The notes: generated by a model from the sequence alone, not told the origin. A DNA stretch of 64,000 bases from Viscum album (GCA_963277665.1 OY728143.1:1120710110-1120774109), one strand, 5' to 3'. Counted from the first letter of the stretch, positions 22,600 to 37,150 are shown. Numbers and translations are program-made.

Positions 22600-23750
22600 T
22601 AGTGTCCATAAATGTCTTTCAATGTATGAATTCTTCAAGCTCTAAGACATATCCATATTCTTTCAAATTAGCTGAAGCTGATCTGATATATCCTACATGA
22701 GACTCAGTCCCAACAAATCTTATTCTCGTAGATATATAAAGGAAAAAGGTGATATCCATAGCCTACCCTAATGTTAAAAATATGTTGAAATATCTATAGT
22801 TTCCAGATAACTATTATTATAGTAAAAATCCACCAAATATAGGTACTTTATCTAACGAACCTGTAATGTCAAGCACATACAATTGAGGAATTTCCTCTAG
22901 CACCATATATTATGTTTCTATAGACTATCTATTTATCGTTGGAAGGTCATAGATAGAAATACCTATGTACTAAGAGCCTTATGAAATACCTTCCATTACT
23001 GATATGTAAAACACGATTCATGATCTAAAATAATAAAATATAGAACCTTATACAGATGAGTTATTTATCCAGTGTACATTTCTCCCAAATGATGCACTAG
23101 GAATCTATCCCATAGAGGTAAGAAATTTATATCCATCTTCTGTCGATCCACAACCAACCAAATAGCATAATTCTTTTGTGGCATCATCAAGAGACCCACT
23201 ACAGGGTCCATGGTAAAATCATTCAACTTGTATTCTAGAATGGAAAATAGTTTTTGTAATCTGCTAGGTTATTGATGCTACGCCTTCACCTAATGATAGG
23301 TGTAACATAATGTAATGATTCTACATAAACCCACTTTCATTCCTAGAAAACAAAATAGTCATTCTAGGTAAAGGTAAATTTTGGTCACACCGTGATTTTT
23401 TCACACATAAAGGCCTAAAACTCACACATCAACTCCTCTATCCTGCTTATATTCACAACAACATGACCATGAACATAGATGATATAATACTCATATTTGG
23501 ATTCTAAGAAGGAGATTCCCCATATTCATGGATTTCCCTAAAGGGAAAACATTTTGAATCCTGATACTTCATATTTCTAATATTGATCAATAGTTTAGAA
23601 TCTAAGGAAACTGATATAAGTGTCATATTATCCTTGATCATCCTAAACCACAACATGCATCTCACCTATAAAAGTCATCATCTTCCACTCGTCACTAGGC
23701 TCATGAACTTCCCATGTCTGAGTATGAGTTTTTAAAGAATTAACAAAATT
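22600..23750 (-). pseudogene. E4 integrase core
   Basis: At 23060-23235 the minus strand reads LEYKLNDFTMDPVVGLL, then NYAIWLVVDRQKMD and INFLPLWDRF. These align with WKWENISMDFVVGLP, IWVIVDRLTKSAHFLPI of intact relatives and give the first catalytic Asp. The region around 22700-22900 holds fragmentary traces of the rest of the core, without a clear second Asp or Glu. The frame is broken many times. Confidence 0.72.
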
Positions 23751-23799
23751 ATTTTCATTCCTTGGATTATATACTAGCACAAAATAAATTAATTGTGTA

Positions 23800-24980
23800 T
23801 TCTCTAGCCACCTTAGCTTTCTGAGATTAAAATATCATTGGGAAGAGTTATAATTTTATCTCTTGGAGTCAGTGTACATAGTAAACATTCCTACTAACAG
23901 ATAATTCTGACAACACATCAAAACATAGACCTCTAATTATTACTCTAGGTCATTTATGTGGTATTTTCCTTCATGTGGACACAACTATAGATACCTTTGT
24001 GACACAACATGATCCCCCTGTATCAACACTACACTGATCCCTATCAAAGAAGAATCACAAAACACAGTATTCTCCTCCCTTGGCTCTGGTAAGATTGAGA
24101 TTTTTTGAATTTTTCAATTGCATCTTTAACTCGTTGAAATAATTCTTAGAAGCTCCAAACTACCCAAACATTAATCCATTATTAGTGATGCTTGAAAACA
24201 GTTATACCATATGGTAAAAGTGAGGAATGAACCTCTCATAATAACTCACCAACCCTATAAAATTATGAATATAAAATACATTAGTGAGATTCTCCTAAGA
24301 TAAAACTTCCTGAACCATCTATGGTTCCACTAAAACAACGTTCTCTAAAATGATGTTACTTAATAAATGTACCTAATAAATCCCAAATTGACACATAAAT
24401 AGAATGAAATATAGATGATGATATATTAGTGAACTCTGTATGATTTCATGATGATTTCCATGACCATCATGATTCATGGAGTAGAACAATATTTCATCTA
24501 CAAACACTACCACAAACTGATCCATGTACGGTTGGAATATTCGGTTCATCAATGACAAAAGAACATATTGAGTATTCATGAGCCTAAAAATCATTAATAG
24601 AAACTCATATTGTCCATACCTACATATGAATAATTTTTTATGTATATTTCATAGTCAAAATATTAACAGATAGTACCTTGATGTTAAGTAAATCTTTGAT
24701 AAAACACAATCTCCTCTAAACTGGTCAAATAGATCACCGATAAATGGAATAGGATACTAGTTCATCAATGTAATATGGTTTATCATTTGGTAATTTACAC
24801 TTAAGAATACAATCATTATATCCTTTTTAGTAAACAAGATAGGCATACCCTAATGAGATGTACTCAGATGGATAAACCCAAAATCTATTAACTCTTCTGG
24901 GTGAGTCTTTATCTGTTGAATCTCTTTCAGTTTATTTCTACAATTTGGAATTGAAAATAACTCATCCTCAGGAATGATGT
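23800..24980 (-). pseudogene. E4 reverse transcriptase and RNase H
   Basis: Minus-strand reading. At 24690-24850 it gives GMPILFTKKD, YPIPFIGDLFDQFRGD and KIYLTSRYY, the decayed [28 protein letters not shown] and KIDLRSGYH blocks. The open frame 24373-24594 reads LMNRIFQPYMDQFVVVFVDE and ILFYS, where the catalytic VDD has become VDE. At 23960-24090 the RNase H reads VFCDSSLIGISVVLIQGD and later DLE and YTDSKR. The order matches a minus-strand gypsy pol. The loss of the second catalytic Asp is a visible inactivating change. Confidence 0.85.
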
Positions 24981-25099
24981 GAAATGTGAATTATAAATAT
25001 CTATTAGGTGGAAGCCCTAATGATTCTTCAGCATAAAAATCCTTAATCATATCATCTAATGTTTAAAATACATCCTAATATTTACCTTCGTCATCCAGC

Positions 25100-25560
25100 A
25101 ATACATTAGCAACTCAGGTGGTGAGCTTCCCCACTTGCTGATGAACATTCCCTAAAAAGTATTCCATGATATCCTACAGTCCACTGTGATTATATTTTTC
25201 ACCCTTAGGATAAGAAAAAATCACCACTATTGTAACAATTTATGTGGGCTCAGTATGATATTAACACCTATATACCCATAGTTACCCCAAGGCCAGAAAT
25301 GTTACATATGTAAATATCCAAAATGAATTGATACTCCCCAACCTCTAGAAAACACCTATCACACAAACTAATGTATCCTGATTACACTCCAAATGGTGTA
25401 TCGTTTTTCACAAAACTTCTCAAAAACAATAGTTCCATGATAAAACCATCAACATATTATGAATATATAGAATAATGAGAGGCAATGATATCAAAAAAGA
25501 ACTAGCTAGTGTTGAATACCCTCTTCCCACACACTGATTATTCATAGATGTTCCAACATT
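25100..25560 (-). pseudogene. E4 protease region (weak)
   Basis: Between RT and gag the minus strand near 25230-25340 reads ISGLGVTMGI and VLISY, weakly resembling the protease stretch before VILGMDW. The DSG active site is not recognisable. Called mainly from its position. Confidence 0.4.
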
Positions 25561-25799
25561 ACCCATCATTTATGGGTTCTTGTAGAACCCTTGTACTTTC
25601 CAAAACCAATAAAACTCCCAAAGAATTATTATTGGTTGAAGTAACTATCTTGAAAAGTGACAAATCCAACCATATAGATGACAGGTCAGTCGAGTAAGAT
25701 CTTGTGTAAGCGATCATTCCCATTGGCCAATTTGAATTCCTCTAGCCTAATAAACATTCTCATAAAAAAGTTATACATCAATCAGAAGTCGTTTCTACA

Positions 25800-26560
25800 T
25801 ACTATTGAGTAGAAACCACAGTTCCTCCGCTAGAATCCTCCCTCGGGTTCCCCCAATTAAGATAACATGATACAACACTTCAAAAATCATCTACATCATG
25901 AAGATATATAACTGGGAAATAATATAGCATTTAATCCCATCCTAAAACCACTTTTCCATAGTTGAATCACCTCTTTCAAATATTAGAACAAAGATATACA
26001 AATCTAAAAAATGAGCAGTATAGTTTATAAAAAATATGTTCCTCTTGGTGAACCTCATAAACTCAGCTGATCTCTTCTTCCTGAGAGTCTCATATTAAAA
26101 TTCCTCCATGAACTACCCCTTAAAGTCCTTCCACTTGATATTTTCCAAAAATTCATCTTATTTTCGGATTTCCTAACAATTCCTTGATTTACAAAATAAC
26201 ATTTAAGAAACCAATTTGACTCTATTATCAACTAGAGTCTCCATGTGGTCATTTATGGCTTTTATGGACTCAATCTAAAAATCAACCTCATAAGGTACAC
26301 CCTCACTAGTAAATGTATGAGGGTGTTGCTACTAAAACACCCTGTTCGATCAGACATACTCTTCAAGAACCACCCAGGTCCTATTTTAATGATCTTCATG
26401 AACCGTGCTATGTTCTCTCATAACTTCTCTCTAGCTTCCTCACCCGAAACTATCAATGCCTTAGGTTCAACCATTGGATGCATATTATTAGAAATGTCCT
26501 CTTATGATCCTATCAATAAGAATGGAATTTAGGAAAATCCATACAATGAAAAAGATGTCT
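25800..26560 (-). pseudogene. gag: E4 gag, capsid part
   Basis: On the minus strand around 26040-26160 the sequence reads NIKWKDFKG, FMEEF, ETLRKKRSAEFMRF and NIFFINYTAHFLDLYIF. These align with the W..F...F...YFP...R......F..L.QG.M.V.EY...F..L segment of plant Ty3 gag capsid. The upstream half (26200-26560) is fragmentary, and no start codon can be chosen. The plus-strand open frame at 26245-26532 is a shadow of this region. Confidence 0.65.
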
Positions 26561-26663
26561 TAGAAAAAATTACATAACATTAACACATCCAAAAAGTGGG
26601 TTTCACTATATTTATAAGAATTTGTTTCCTCAAACCTCACCACACAGTTATAACTGAGGAACC

Positions 26664-26677
26664 ATCAATACCATTAA
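26664..26677 (-). other. E4 primer binding site (degenerate)
   Basis: On the plus strand atcaataccattaactatcc resembles the reverse complement of the CCTTATA-spacer-TGGTATCA junction seen in E2. If so, the 5' LTR of E4 starts just to the right, near 26678. Confidence 0.4.
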
Positions 26678-29600
26678 CTATCCTACATCTAGTTCATGGT
26701 CAATCATGGGTAAATAGAATAACATTATTATTCATTCTCATTAGAACCCCATTTTCATAAATCTTACATCAATTTAATTTATTCTATTTATAATAGGAAT
26801 AAGTTTATTTCAAAATCAAATCAAAAGAAAAAAAATAAATTTTAAAAACAAAATCAAATGCCTATTTTTCCCTCGCGTGCCTAAAAATAATTCATGTCAC
26901 AAAATATTTATGAGTGCCTATAATGATGCATGCATAGTCATATCCTTTCACATACTAATCCAAAAGTGAAATCACATAAAATTTCCAAAAACAATAATAA
27001 CATGACTCAAAAAGTTCTTTAGTAGATGTGAAATAACATTCATCTCTAACAACACCCATCAATAAAAAATCACAATTTGGGTTCTTGAAGTTTAGCCTCA
27101 TACACGGGTTAGTTATTCCCGTAGATGTATAATTAAAACAGTAATGAATCACTCTATTCTCCAATATAACATTCCCATATAGTAATAAGAAATAAATGAA
27201 AAATAAAACCATAAAGATACCACTTTAAAATTTCCTAACCCGGGTCCCACATAATGTTTCCTTAAGCCAGTCAGTCACATGACATCATGCGTGCATCCCC
27301 GTATTCCAGATGCTAATTACTATCAGTCGGGGTATAATGTCAATCATGGGTATACTATACCCTATTTATAAAATCATCACAATAGTGATAATAAATAAAC
27401 AATAGACAAATTATTTTAAAAACAAGCAAACCAAAATACTGTCATGTGATGAACAATATATGATACAATATCCCAAACCAAATATTTGATATGTCATGAC
27501 CAAAAATGTGTTAGGTGTTAATATGTATAAAAATTGAATAAAAAAAGACATATAAAATCCCATGTTGGTCCACAACCATGTCTACATCCATCATCTATTC
27601 TCCATACCAACTCAACAGTCTAATATATGACTCTTTCCATTATCCTGTCATATAAACATGAAGTCTATTTGGGTATTGATAATCAAGAATGAGTGGGTTA
27701 TGCGTAAAACTCAGTAATCCACCACTAATGGATTATAAAACAATACCTATTAAATTATTAATATGTTGTTGTAAAATGAATAAAATACAATCAATAATGT
27801 AAATAGTTTACATATATTAAATTAATCTTTATTTAACAATATAACACCCCCACCGCCATGAGGCCCTGAGGAAACCCGAACCACATTACCTACATCCCCC
27901 CATAGAAGAGTCAGAACCATATCATAGTAATATGGTTATGAATAGCTACTACATTCCTATTTATATTATAAACAGTTTAAAATATACTTAAAAGAAAAAA
28001 TTTATGGTATAGAACGCCATGTCTTTGACCCTATAGGTATTTGAAGCAACCATTTGTGCCCCACAACACATTTTTCAAACAATCACACATATGGTATTTT
28101 TAACCTGTAGTCCCTGAACAACACTCATTTATCAAAAAATAACATAAGTGTGTTTTTTAGAAAACATTCCATGTCCCATGGTCATTTATCGAATTAAGAT
28201 TGTCAAATTTAGGTCCATGTCCCACATACGTATATCAATTTATCACTCTCGGATTTATAAGAAATAGTCTATGTCCCATACTCAATTATCATTCAATTAC
28301 ACAAGTCACATATATAAAATAAATCAATATTCAACAACATTAATCCTTTATCCATTATCTCACATCATGGTACCATCATACTTTATTTGCAACAAATCAT
28401 GATTCAATACTTTAATAACTCGAAATAGTATATACAATTCTCTATTAACCATTTTTAAATATTCAATTAAAATAACCCATTAACCCTTTAGGTTCAATCC
28501 ATACCTCTCATAATCACCATTTTCAAGTTATTCATATCATTTTAATTGAACAAATACACAATCCAAAATTCCAATCATTTTCATAATAAAAATATTCCAC
28601 TGAACAATTAACCAATTATTTATTCCAGTTCCACTAATTTCAATTGCCCCAATTTAATCCAAATAATTATCACATGTAAATTAAATTAAATAATTTCAAT
28701 CATCAATGTTACTTACCAATCATGAAAATTTCTAATCCCAAAATTACGTAGACGTAATTAAATCAAGAATATTTTATTTTTAATATATCCCACCTAACTT
28801 AATATTGATGATGAATGCATGAAAATGGAAATAATCTATTTGAAGTGGGTAAACTTAGATCAAATGAATAATTGGATTTGGATCCATAACATGGAACCAT
28901 GGTCACATGGATTATATATATCATATCCAAGATCTATATCCATGGAAAATGGAGGAAAACCTCCCTTCACATGATGAGACAATGAAGGGAGAGGGGGGGA
29001 TGAATCAGAATGATAAAATCTAATCTAGAGAGGTGAAGATCGTCAATAAATGATTTTAGTCACTAAGAATAGATGCTAGAATTCGTTTGATTAAAATTAG
29101 GAACCAAAAAATTACTATAAATTGATTTAGGGCTGAGCAAGGGGGTTTACAGTTATAATATGTGTGTTTGAGAATTTTGTTAATAATTTTTTTGGAATTA
29201 AATTTATGTGTAATGTGTTTTCTACTTTGGGGTGGAGGTACAACTTCACCTAAACATGCAACTAGACATTATAATCCTTATACAGTACATCACAATTACT
29301 AAAAATGGGGCACATAGTTTTACAAACTACACCCAGACATCTAATTCCCCTCTATGTAGTGTTTCAAAGCTTTCTTTCCAATGGAGCATTGTTTGGGAAA
29401 ATAGTGTGCCTACCATAAAGTTCACAAAATAAGTCCTAAATTTTCCAATTTATCATAAAAAAACCAATGTAAATCACAAATGAGATATACTAAAAAATAA
29501 TATCTGAAAACAAGAACGATAAATATTTATAAGTTGTCAGTGTCTTATAATATTTAATATCGATAACATAATCCCAACCCAATCTATTCACAACCAAGTT

Positions 29601-29700
29601 ATTGACCATATCACAATACTACCAAATCACATCACAACCAAATAATTATCGGATTCCACTAAAAATTTAACTAAACCACACTAAAATCCATAATACATAA
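26678..29700 (-). repeat. E4 5' LTR (right copy)
   Basis: Pairs with 19000-22054. Both copies carry the gggcaca(c/t)agttt word (21726 and about 29308) and a block shared in reverse orientation with the E1 LTR (27260-27375). The copies are strongly diverged. The right edge is not visible as a clean terminus. Open frames such as 26955-27212 show no motif. Confidence 0.55.
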
Positions 29701-31740
29701 CAAAATACCCCTTGATAATTATGATATTCTCCAAATTTATAATTTTAATCCAATTTCATTGAAGAAATCAACTAATTACCTTATTTACACCCTATTTAAT
29801 ATATATTTAGCATCCCAAAATTTAAACACACAACCAGTTATCATTTATTCCAACCCATTTTATTATTTACAGTAAATTAGTTAATCCATGAAAATTCAAA
29901 CAATAATAATGTATCTTATCACAACAACAACACATATCCCTACCCCATAGTATGGTCACATCACAACACACGTCACAACAATAATTTTTTCCATATTAAC
30001 AAATTTGGTTTTAATCAATTCAACTCTTCATTTTGGGTTCATTCAAACACAATCCATATTTCCTTGGGAAACCATTTTATTTTCCAAATAAAAGTAAATA
30101 ACTAATTACATTTAATGTGATTTAACATAATCACACCAATCCTGGTTTAAAAAAATAAAATTATCACATAAAAAGGATTACAATGGCCATGATTCTTAGT
30201 GAGGCTTCAAATATAGATATTTATTTGAGAAATAATAGAATATATAAGTTAAAAATTGTCAAATATTCCATTTATTTTAAAACAATACAAATTAACATCA
30301 CATGATTATAAATTTATCATTTGAGGATAATATTTCATTCATCTAAAACAACACATCATGTGATAAAAGTATTATAATTCTCTATGACAGAAATAATAAT
30401 TGATATGGAAGCAATTAATTAGAACAAAAAAATCATTTAAAATATAGATGATATTTATTTATTCCTGATCTACTAAAATTAATCATTTAATTGTAACTAT
30501 TTAGATCGTGAATACCATAGTTTAGTGAATAATTAAATGAATGATCCCTTCCACATGCTACACAAAGAATAGAAATTGTGGATCCTATATCTGGAAGAAA
30601 AGTTCTTAGCAAATCACCCCTCAAGAAATATGGTATTCAAAAATAAGAGGAAATCTATTATTAGGAACCTGATCTAACTACCACAAAAAGGTACCAGGAA
30701 TATAAGGGAATATGGATGAGAACAAATATTCCCAATGAAAAGTAATCCAAAAAATGGTTTAAATGGGTGCTTTTTATAAAAAATAGATATGAAACATGTG
30801 TAATTCAATATAGTTTTGAATGACTGTAAAAGATAGATATCATCAAATACCTATTATATTCACCTTAAAAGGGAATCCAAATATATAGATATTAATTAAA
30901 TAATAAACCTACATTTAATTTTCATTAAAATCCCTTAACTAATTTTATGGAACCATTTTTCATAAAAATTATGTCAAAAAGAAAAACCTAAAATTTATTG
31001 ATAAAAAATAGATTAATTTTACATATACCTCCAGCGATATATCATTAGGATATACGACCCATTAAATGATCTACCACATGTAAACATACCAACCTCTTGT
31101 TTTGGGATATACCACTAGTTTAGTGACATGTGATTAGTTTTGTGATCTAGATTATGTGATCAATTTCTAGTTCAGTGTTCTATCACCACCTCTATGATCT
31201 ACCATTAGATCAGGTTTTTACTATTTGTTTTGTGATCTACCACCAATTTTAGGTTTTATTATTTGTAATGAATATACTATTCAGTTATATACCACTATTA
31301 CATTGACCTACCACCTGTTCATTTTTTACCACAAGTTTAGTGATATATCACCCTTTCGGTGATCTACCATTGGTGATCTACCACGAATTCAGTGATATAA
31401 ATCTTATTTATTCATCTTCCGTCTGTTCAATAATCTACCTCCAGTTTAGGGGTCTACCAATTGTTCAGTGATCTACCATTGATGATTTAATAAAAGTTCA
31501 TATCTATCATATGTTCAGAGATATTCAGTTTTCATTGATCTACTAATAGTTAAATGTTGTACTGGCTATTCACTGATCCAACATTAGTAATCTATATCTA
31601 GGATCTTTAGTTTTCCTCAAAACACTACTTTTCAAACATAACACCACAAAAATTATCCCTTCCCTCGAAAAATACCTCTAAAATTTATTCATACTCCTAA
31701 ATCACAATATTTCTCGTAATGAAATGAGGTAGATGTTACA
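29700..31740 (-). repeat. Minus-strand LTR-like block ending in TGTTACA
   Basis: The right end reads ggtagatgttaca, in sense TGTAACATCTACC, a typical Ty3 LTR start. Sense sequence after it (agaggtatttttcgaggg...) is typical of such LTR starts. A degenerate minisatellite lies inside. No partner LTR or coding region is recognised next to it, so it could be a solo LTR. The left end is arbitrary, adjoining E4. Confidence 0.45.
31044..31600 (-). repeat. Degenerate minisatellite, unit about 20 bp
   Basis: On the plus strand the words gatctacca(c/t) and (g)ttcagtgat alternate throughout, for example 31058, 31197, 31238, 31359, 31374 and 31462. In sense the unit is close to GTGGTAGATCACTGAACA plus one or two bases. 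Roughly two dozen decayed units can be counted. Confidence 0.8.
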
Positions 31741-31769
31741 GGTCATTAATTTAAATCTCAAAACACATT

Positions 31770-33200
31770 GGGGGTAACTAGAAACAAAAAATAATCACTA
31801 AAGACATCTAATTTCCAATAGAACTTGTTGGCTATCCCACCCAATGATAGTGTAAGACACATGTGTCCCTTCTTCCTTACAATGTTGATACCCATGATAC
31901 AACACAATAGATGTAAGAAACCAAAAAATTAAAATAAACATTTCTTAATCCAAATCCATAATGTAAATCTCATTTCACCTCCAAACCATGATAATAAACA
32001 TAACATTTTCTCAATATAATAATTAATTATAGATAATGATATAAAAATATAAACATCCCTTGATAAGTGAATTAAATCATTAATGGAAATCTAATATAAG
32101 GACCTCAATCGAGGGAATCACTTGGTCGAGAAAACTTCTTAAAAGTAAAAACTAAGATTTAAAAACACAATTGGAGTTCTAATTATGTTTAGCCACTCTT
32201 AAAACCTTTTTTAATTTACTTAAATAACATTTTTTTAACCTATCCATGGAGTTCCAATCATAATGACACTTTAAAAATAGAAACCATTTCATTAATTCCA
32301 TTTGAGAAATCCATACAATTTCTTGTTTTTTCAAATATATTATTTCAATAACCATAATTAAAATTTTCATGACCCAAAGTGTATGAATAAAAATTAACTA
32401 AATAAATTAAATTTAAATGATCATATTATGATATTTTAAAAAATATGAAGCAAAATAACACATTAATATTTGAAATGAAATTAGAAATCCCCTTTATGAA
32501 ATGTAACTAACCACTTTAATCATGTAGTTTACCCATATAAATTATAACATATAAGCATAATTAAATAAATAATTGAATATAAATACATGAATCATTCAAT
32601 AATATGTTATTTTATAAGAAACTAAAAAACACTTACCTTCTATTTAGTAGAACCTAGAAAAATAGGCCACATTTAATGTTAAATTCTCGAACAACCAACA
32701 ACACCCCTTCACCAATCCCTCTGAACCAAAACATCAAATTATAACACACACTAAACATACATACTCAAATTTATCTCCCCTATCTTATTTATTAGAAGAA
32801 TAAACCATGAATAAATGGAAAATGCTGAATAATATTGGGTATTTATCGAGAATGGGCAGGTTTCCTTGAAAAAATTCCTTGAAATTTAGGGGGGTACACA
32901 ACAAAATTAAATAAAAAAATTAGTTGAGCTCCATCAAATAGTATCAGGGGAACATGAACTAGAATGTGGAGAATGGTTCTAAATACCATTAAATTAAATA
33001 GAAATAATGTAGTTAATAACCCATTTAAATGAATTTTGGGATGCACATAGGGTTTTGATGATGTTTTTTTGTAATGTGTAAAACTGATATTGGATCCACT
33101 TGACATGAATGAAACATTAGTATAGTTTTTCCACATAGTTTATAATCCATGAATCATCCAGGAAAGATGGACCTCATAAAAAATATATCTTTATATAGAA
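31770..33200. repeat. Diverged direct repeat, left copy
   Basis: Shares order and words with 37150-38800: gaaaccaaaaaa (31918 and 37312), gtaaatctcat(t/a)tcacctcc (31961 and 37363), atgacccaa...(a/g)tgtatgaataaaaa (32369 and 37769). The two copies lie 5.4 kb apart in the same orientation, as LTRs of one element would. No coding region is seen inside. Confidence 0.42.
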
Positions 33201-36200
33201 TATTCACATGGTTTATATTATCCATTCATATGATTTGTTCGATCATACTTATTCACAGAAGGGCTCACATAGTTTGTAGCGAATGTTGAACCCTTTGATC
33301 AAACCTTTCACTTATAATTTAATAAATGATAAAAATGATATAAAAATTCCTCCACGATTTTATATAAATACATTGTTTATAATAATCTATATACATATGT
33401 TACCAATTAATATAGGTCATCTTCACAGTTTACAAAAGAACATCAAAATTATGAAATGGAAATAACTTCCAAAAAAATGTTTCAATTTAAATCATCCTAA
33501 AAACATAAATACCAATAAATAACATTAAATTATATTTAATAAATTAAATATTTGAAGAAAGGATCCAAAATGCATCAAACTTCCACGTTTTATCACTTAG
33601 AATGTCATTGATATGGTTAAAGTGAGAAGGAATTGAAAAAATCAACAATTGTACAATATGAGTGAGGGAATAGGAAAAACATTTAAAGGACTCATGATAT
33701 GGAATGTATATAAAATGGATAATTTTTGAAAATATAAAAATAAAATTCTCAAAAATCTATATATATGTCCATTGATCAAACCAACATTAAAGCATCAAAT
33801 ATCAATTTCTTAATAGATGGAGGCTTGTAATAGGTATCCCACCCATATAAAAATTTATCTTATTTTGTGGAAAATTGAAACCATTTAATAAGATTCTATT
33901 TATCAATGAAAAAAATTCAATAACTATCCTTCTACTGAAATAAAAATGGTCAATCATAATTACCATTTTGTATGATACTTTATCTATCAGAAAACTAATT
34001 ATCAAGAAAAATATGATTCTAAATTTTAACTATGTATGTTTCCAAAAAAAAAATAAGAACATAAAATGAATAAATAAATCATAAAAAATGACATGGACCT
34101 ATATCATGGGTCACAAGACTGAATGGCGGGGAAAAACATGGACCTCATTAATCGATCACCATCAAATTGAGATTTAAATAATATCTGAAATGAAACTATC
34201 TAGTGCATATTCTGAAATTGATAATTTTCTATCCTGTAATCCAAAAATCAGACACCCAACACTAACACATATCTAATCCAACAAAAATAATTATGTTAAA
34301 TCATAAAATGAAAGGTTTGTAAAAGGAATGAAGACACTATTTCATAAGCATAATCCTAAAAAAACACCTCACAAAGAATAAACACAAGGAAAATAGTCAT
34401 AACCATCACATGCACCTCAATACATCAATAAATTCATGTTTACCAATCTTAGAACAACCTATCTCCAAAATACTATTTACACCCTAGATCACTATGGATA
34501 ACTCAACTCACCAAATATCTGAAAATTACTGGACTATTTCAATACCTAAGGAGGATATATTATTCCATTATTTTAATGGGACGAAGAATCATTATGGGAA
34601 TATTAAAAAGACATTTCATATCCACCAATTCTTTTAATTCATGTTTATATCCAACAACTAAAATATATAATCGTATTCAATAAGGGGATCCAACATATTG
34701 TTCATTCTACAAGATACACAAACACATTTTATTAACACTATCAAGGGAGATACTATGGAATATCATGTAGCTTGAATCTAACCCATTAACGATTCATAAT
34801 AATAAAAAATTATGAATAATAAACTAAGGGAAAATCCAATGAAACTAGTTACTATAAAATAACATACAACAAAATAAATTTTAAAAAACCATTTCATAAA
34901 AATATTGATTATATTATACCATCCATAAGAATACCTTCCCATAAAATCACAATGATTAAAAAGGACCTGATATTCTAATTTCAATCAATGAACATAATAT
35001 CATTGAAAACAATCATATATATTAAAAATATAATACAATTCGACCTTAATAATGTTTTAATTTATTTTCAATAATTTATATTAATTCTACACCCTATTTT
35101 AAAAACATTTTTCTAGTTGTGAGAGTGAAATAAACAATATTTATAACATTCGAAATTAATAAAAAAATTATTACAATGACATTTTATCACCTTGTTTCAA
35201 AATTAAATAATATTTATAAAATATTTATTTTATTTAAAATCAATCATCCAACTAATAATACATGTAATATACCAATCACCATTAAAAAATATAAATAAAT
35301 AACTAATATCCTATTTATCATTAAAACCCCATTTTCCATAATTATTTTCAAAAATTTTTAATTCAAAATATAATTAAAATTGCATAAATCATCAATTAAA
35401 TCATAACCAAATGACCTAAATTGACCATAATACTTAATTAATCTACCATAAATCAATGGTCGAAATTATTTCGTTCGATATTAATTTCATGGGGGGGAAA
35501 TTGATAATTTTTGGTGAAATTAATATTTACTCATGGTTTCAACACAAAAGATAGTGAACCACGAAACAAACTTTTCATGGTGGATATACACATCCAAATT
35601 AAACCTATAGAATATTCATGACCATGGTAGTTGAATGTGAGGATCTGGATCTTCTTCTGTTCTCACCCAAATAGATTACGTTGTCCATAATACCCATCAT
35701 CATGCTTAATGGGTGTCAAAGTAGAATAATATCATACAAATACTGAATATGATAAATTATAAAATAATACAATTTCTAAATTAAAATCATAATTACACAT
35801 GGTAAATCAAATATCAAGGACATAAAGATATCATGAAACTCTTTCTATATCTACCACTAATGTCATAATATATATATCCACAATACCATACATACCAAAT
35901 AAAATTATAGACTCTCAAGAGACCATTTATTCTAAAAACCTATCTTGAATACAATTTTTAAATTGATTTATAGGGATGACCAAACACATCATTTTACCTC
36001 ACTCATCACATGGTCCGATGGGTGAACACAATCCCCCCAGAAAAGAATCGACTATAAGGGTATCAAGAACAAGAACCATGGATTTATTACACCCAGTAGC
36101 TAACATTAACAACCAATGATTCCCATTGTAAATCCACCCAGAACTATTCAAAATAAGGAAAACCGCATCATAAATTTAATGATATATAGTATAAAAGATA

Positions 36201-37150
36201 TAAAATATTATAGTTACCCAAAATAACAATAATAACAACAAATATTATATAGAATAAAACATAAATAAAAAATAAATTAAATATACCAATATGTAGTAAA
36301 ACAAATATGGGGTTCATTCCTACAAGTAAAATAGATGAATATCCCAATAGAAAAATAGAAAAATATTAACCACTAAATAACCATCTATTTAAGTCACATG
36401 GTTAGTCATGATGTCCCAAAATAATGATCAATAGTCCATCTAATGCATTACACTAAAAACATAGACACCATAACACCTAGGGTAAGAACATTAATATTTT
36501 TTTACAAAGAATAGTGTTTGTATGGTGAGAAAAAATACATATAGAATGATTGAACCAAAATATACCAGTCATTTCATTTAAATTTCATCAATTTAAGGTT
36601 AATATAATTTTATAATATTAAAATTATTTTCTCATGAATGATTATTAAACCATATAACAATACATGATTATATTAATTTCATTTTTAAAATTTTAAATTA
36701 ATCAATGGACCAATGAAAACATAGTTTCATCGTAATTATTTTAAAACATGGAAACATGATCTTATAAAAAAAATTAAAAAATAATTCACCTCCATTTTTA
36801 ATTCTTCAAATAACATGGGAATTGTTTTTAAAAAATCCACAATATATTAATTTTTTTTCAAATCATTTACAAAATATATTTGGAATGTAGAAAATTAATA
36901 TAGAAGTATATATGAACATGGGTTAGGATTTTGATATATACAGAGCAAAAAAATATAAATAAATGATAAATTTTCAATGAAATTAATCATGATTAATTAA
37001 TATTAACATGGTGTAAGTAATCTAATAAATGATACTCTAAAGGAAATGGGGTCTAGTATTAAATAGACTATATTATAATATAAAGGACATTGGACATGGT
37101 CTCCTCATGTCACATCCCACTATGACACCACTATGCAAAACATATATATA
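33200..37150. other. AT-rich stretch with no recognisable gene
   Basis: About 4 kb between the direct repeats with many stops in all frames. Open frames at 33802-34005 (minus) and 34778-34984 (minus) match nothing I know. A lone purine run, catgggggggaaatt, lies near 35488-35502, in a setting (cgaaattatttcg, atttcatggg) resembling the end of a plus-strand gypsy element, but no pol is seen upstream. Confidence 0.4.

Noticed and set aside
26245..26532. 95-codon plus-strand open frame
   Set aside because: Antisense to the E4 gag region; no independent motif.
31044..31600. CRISPR-like array
   Set aside because: Repeats are contiguous and degenerate without unique spacers, and the setting is a plant retrotransposon.
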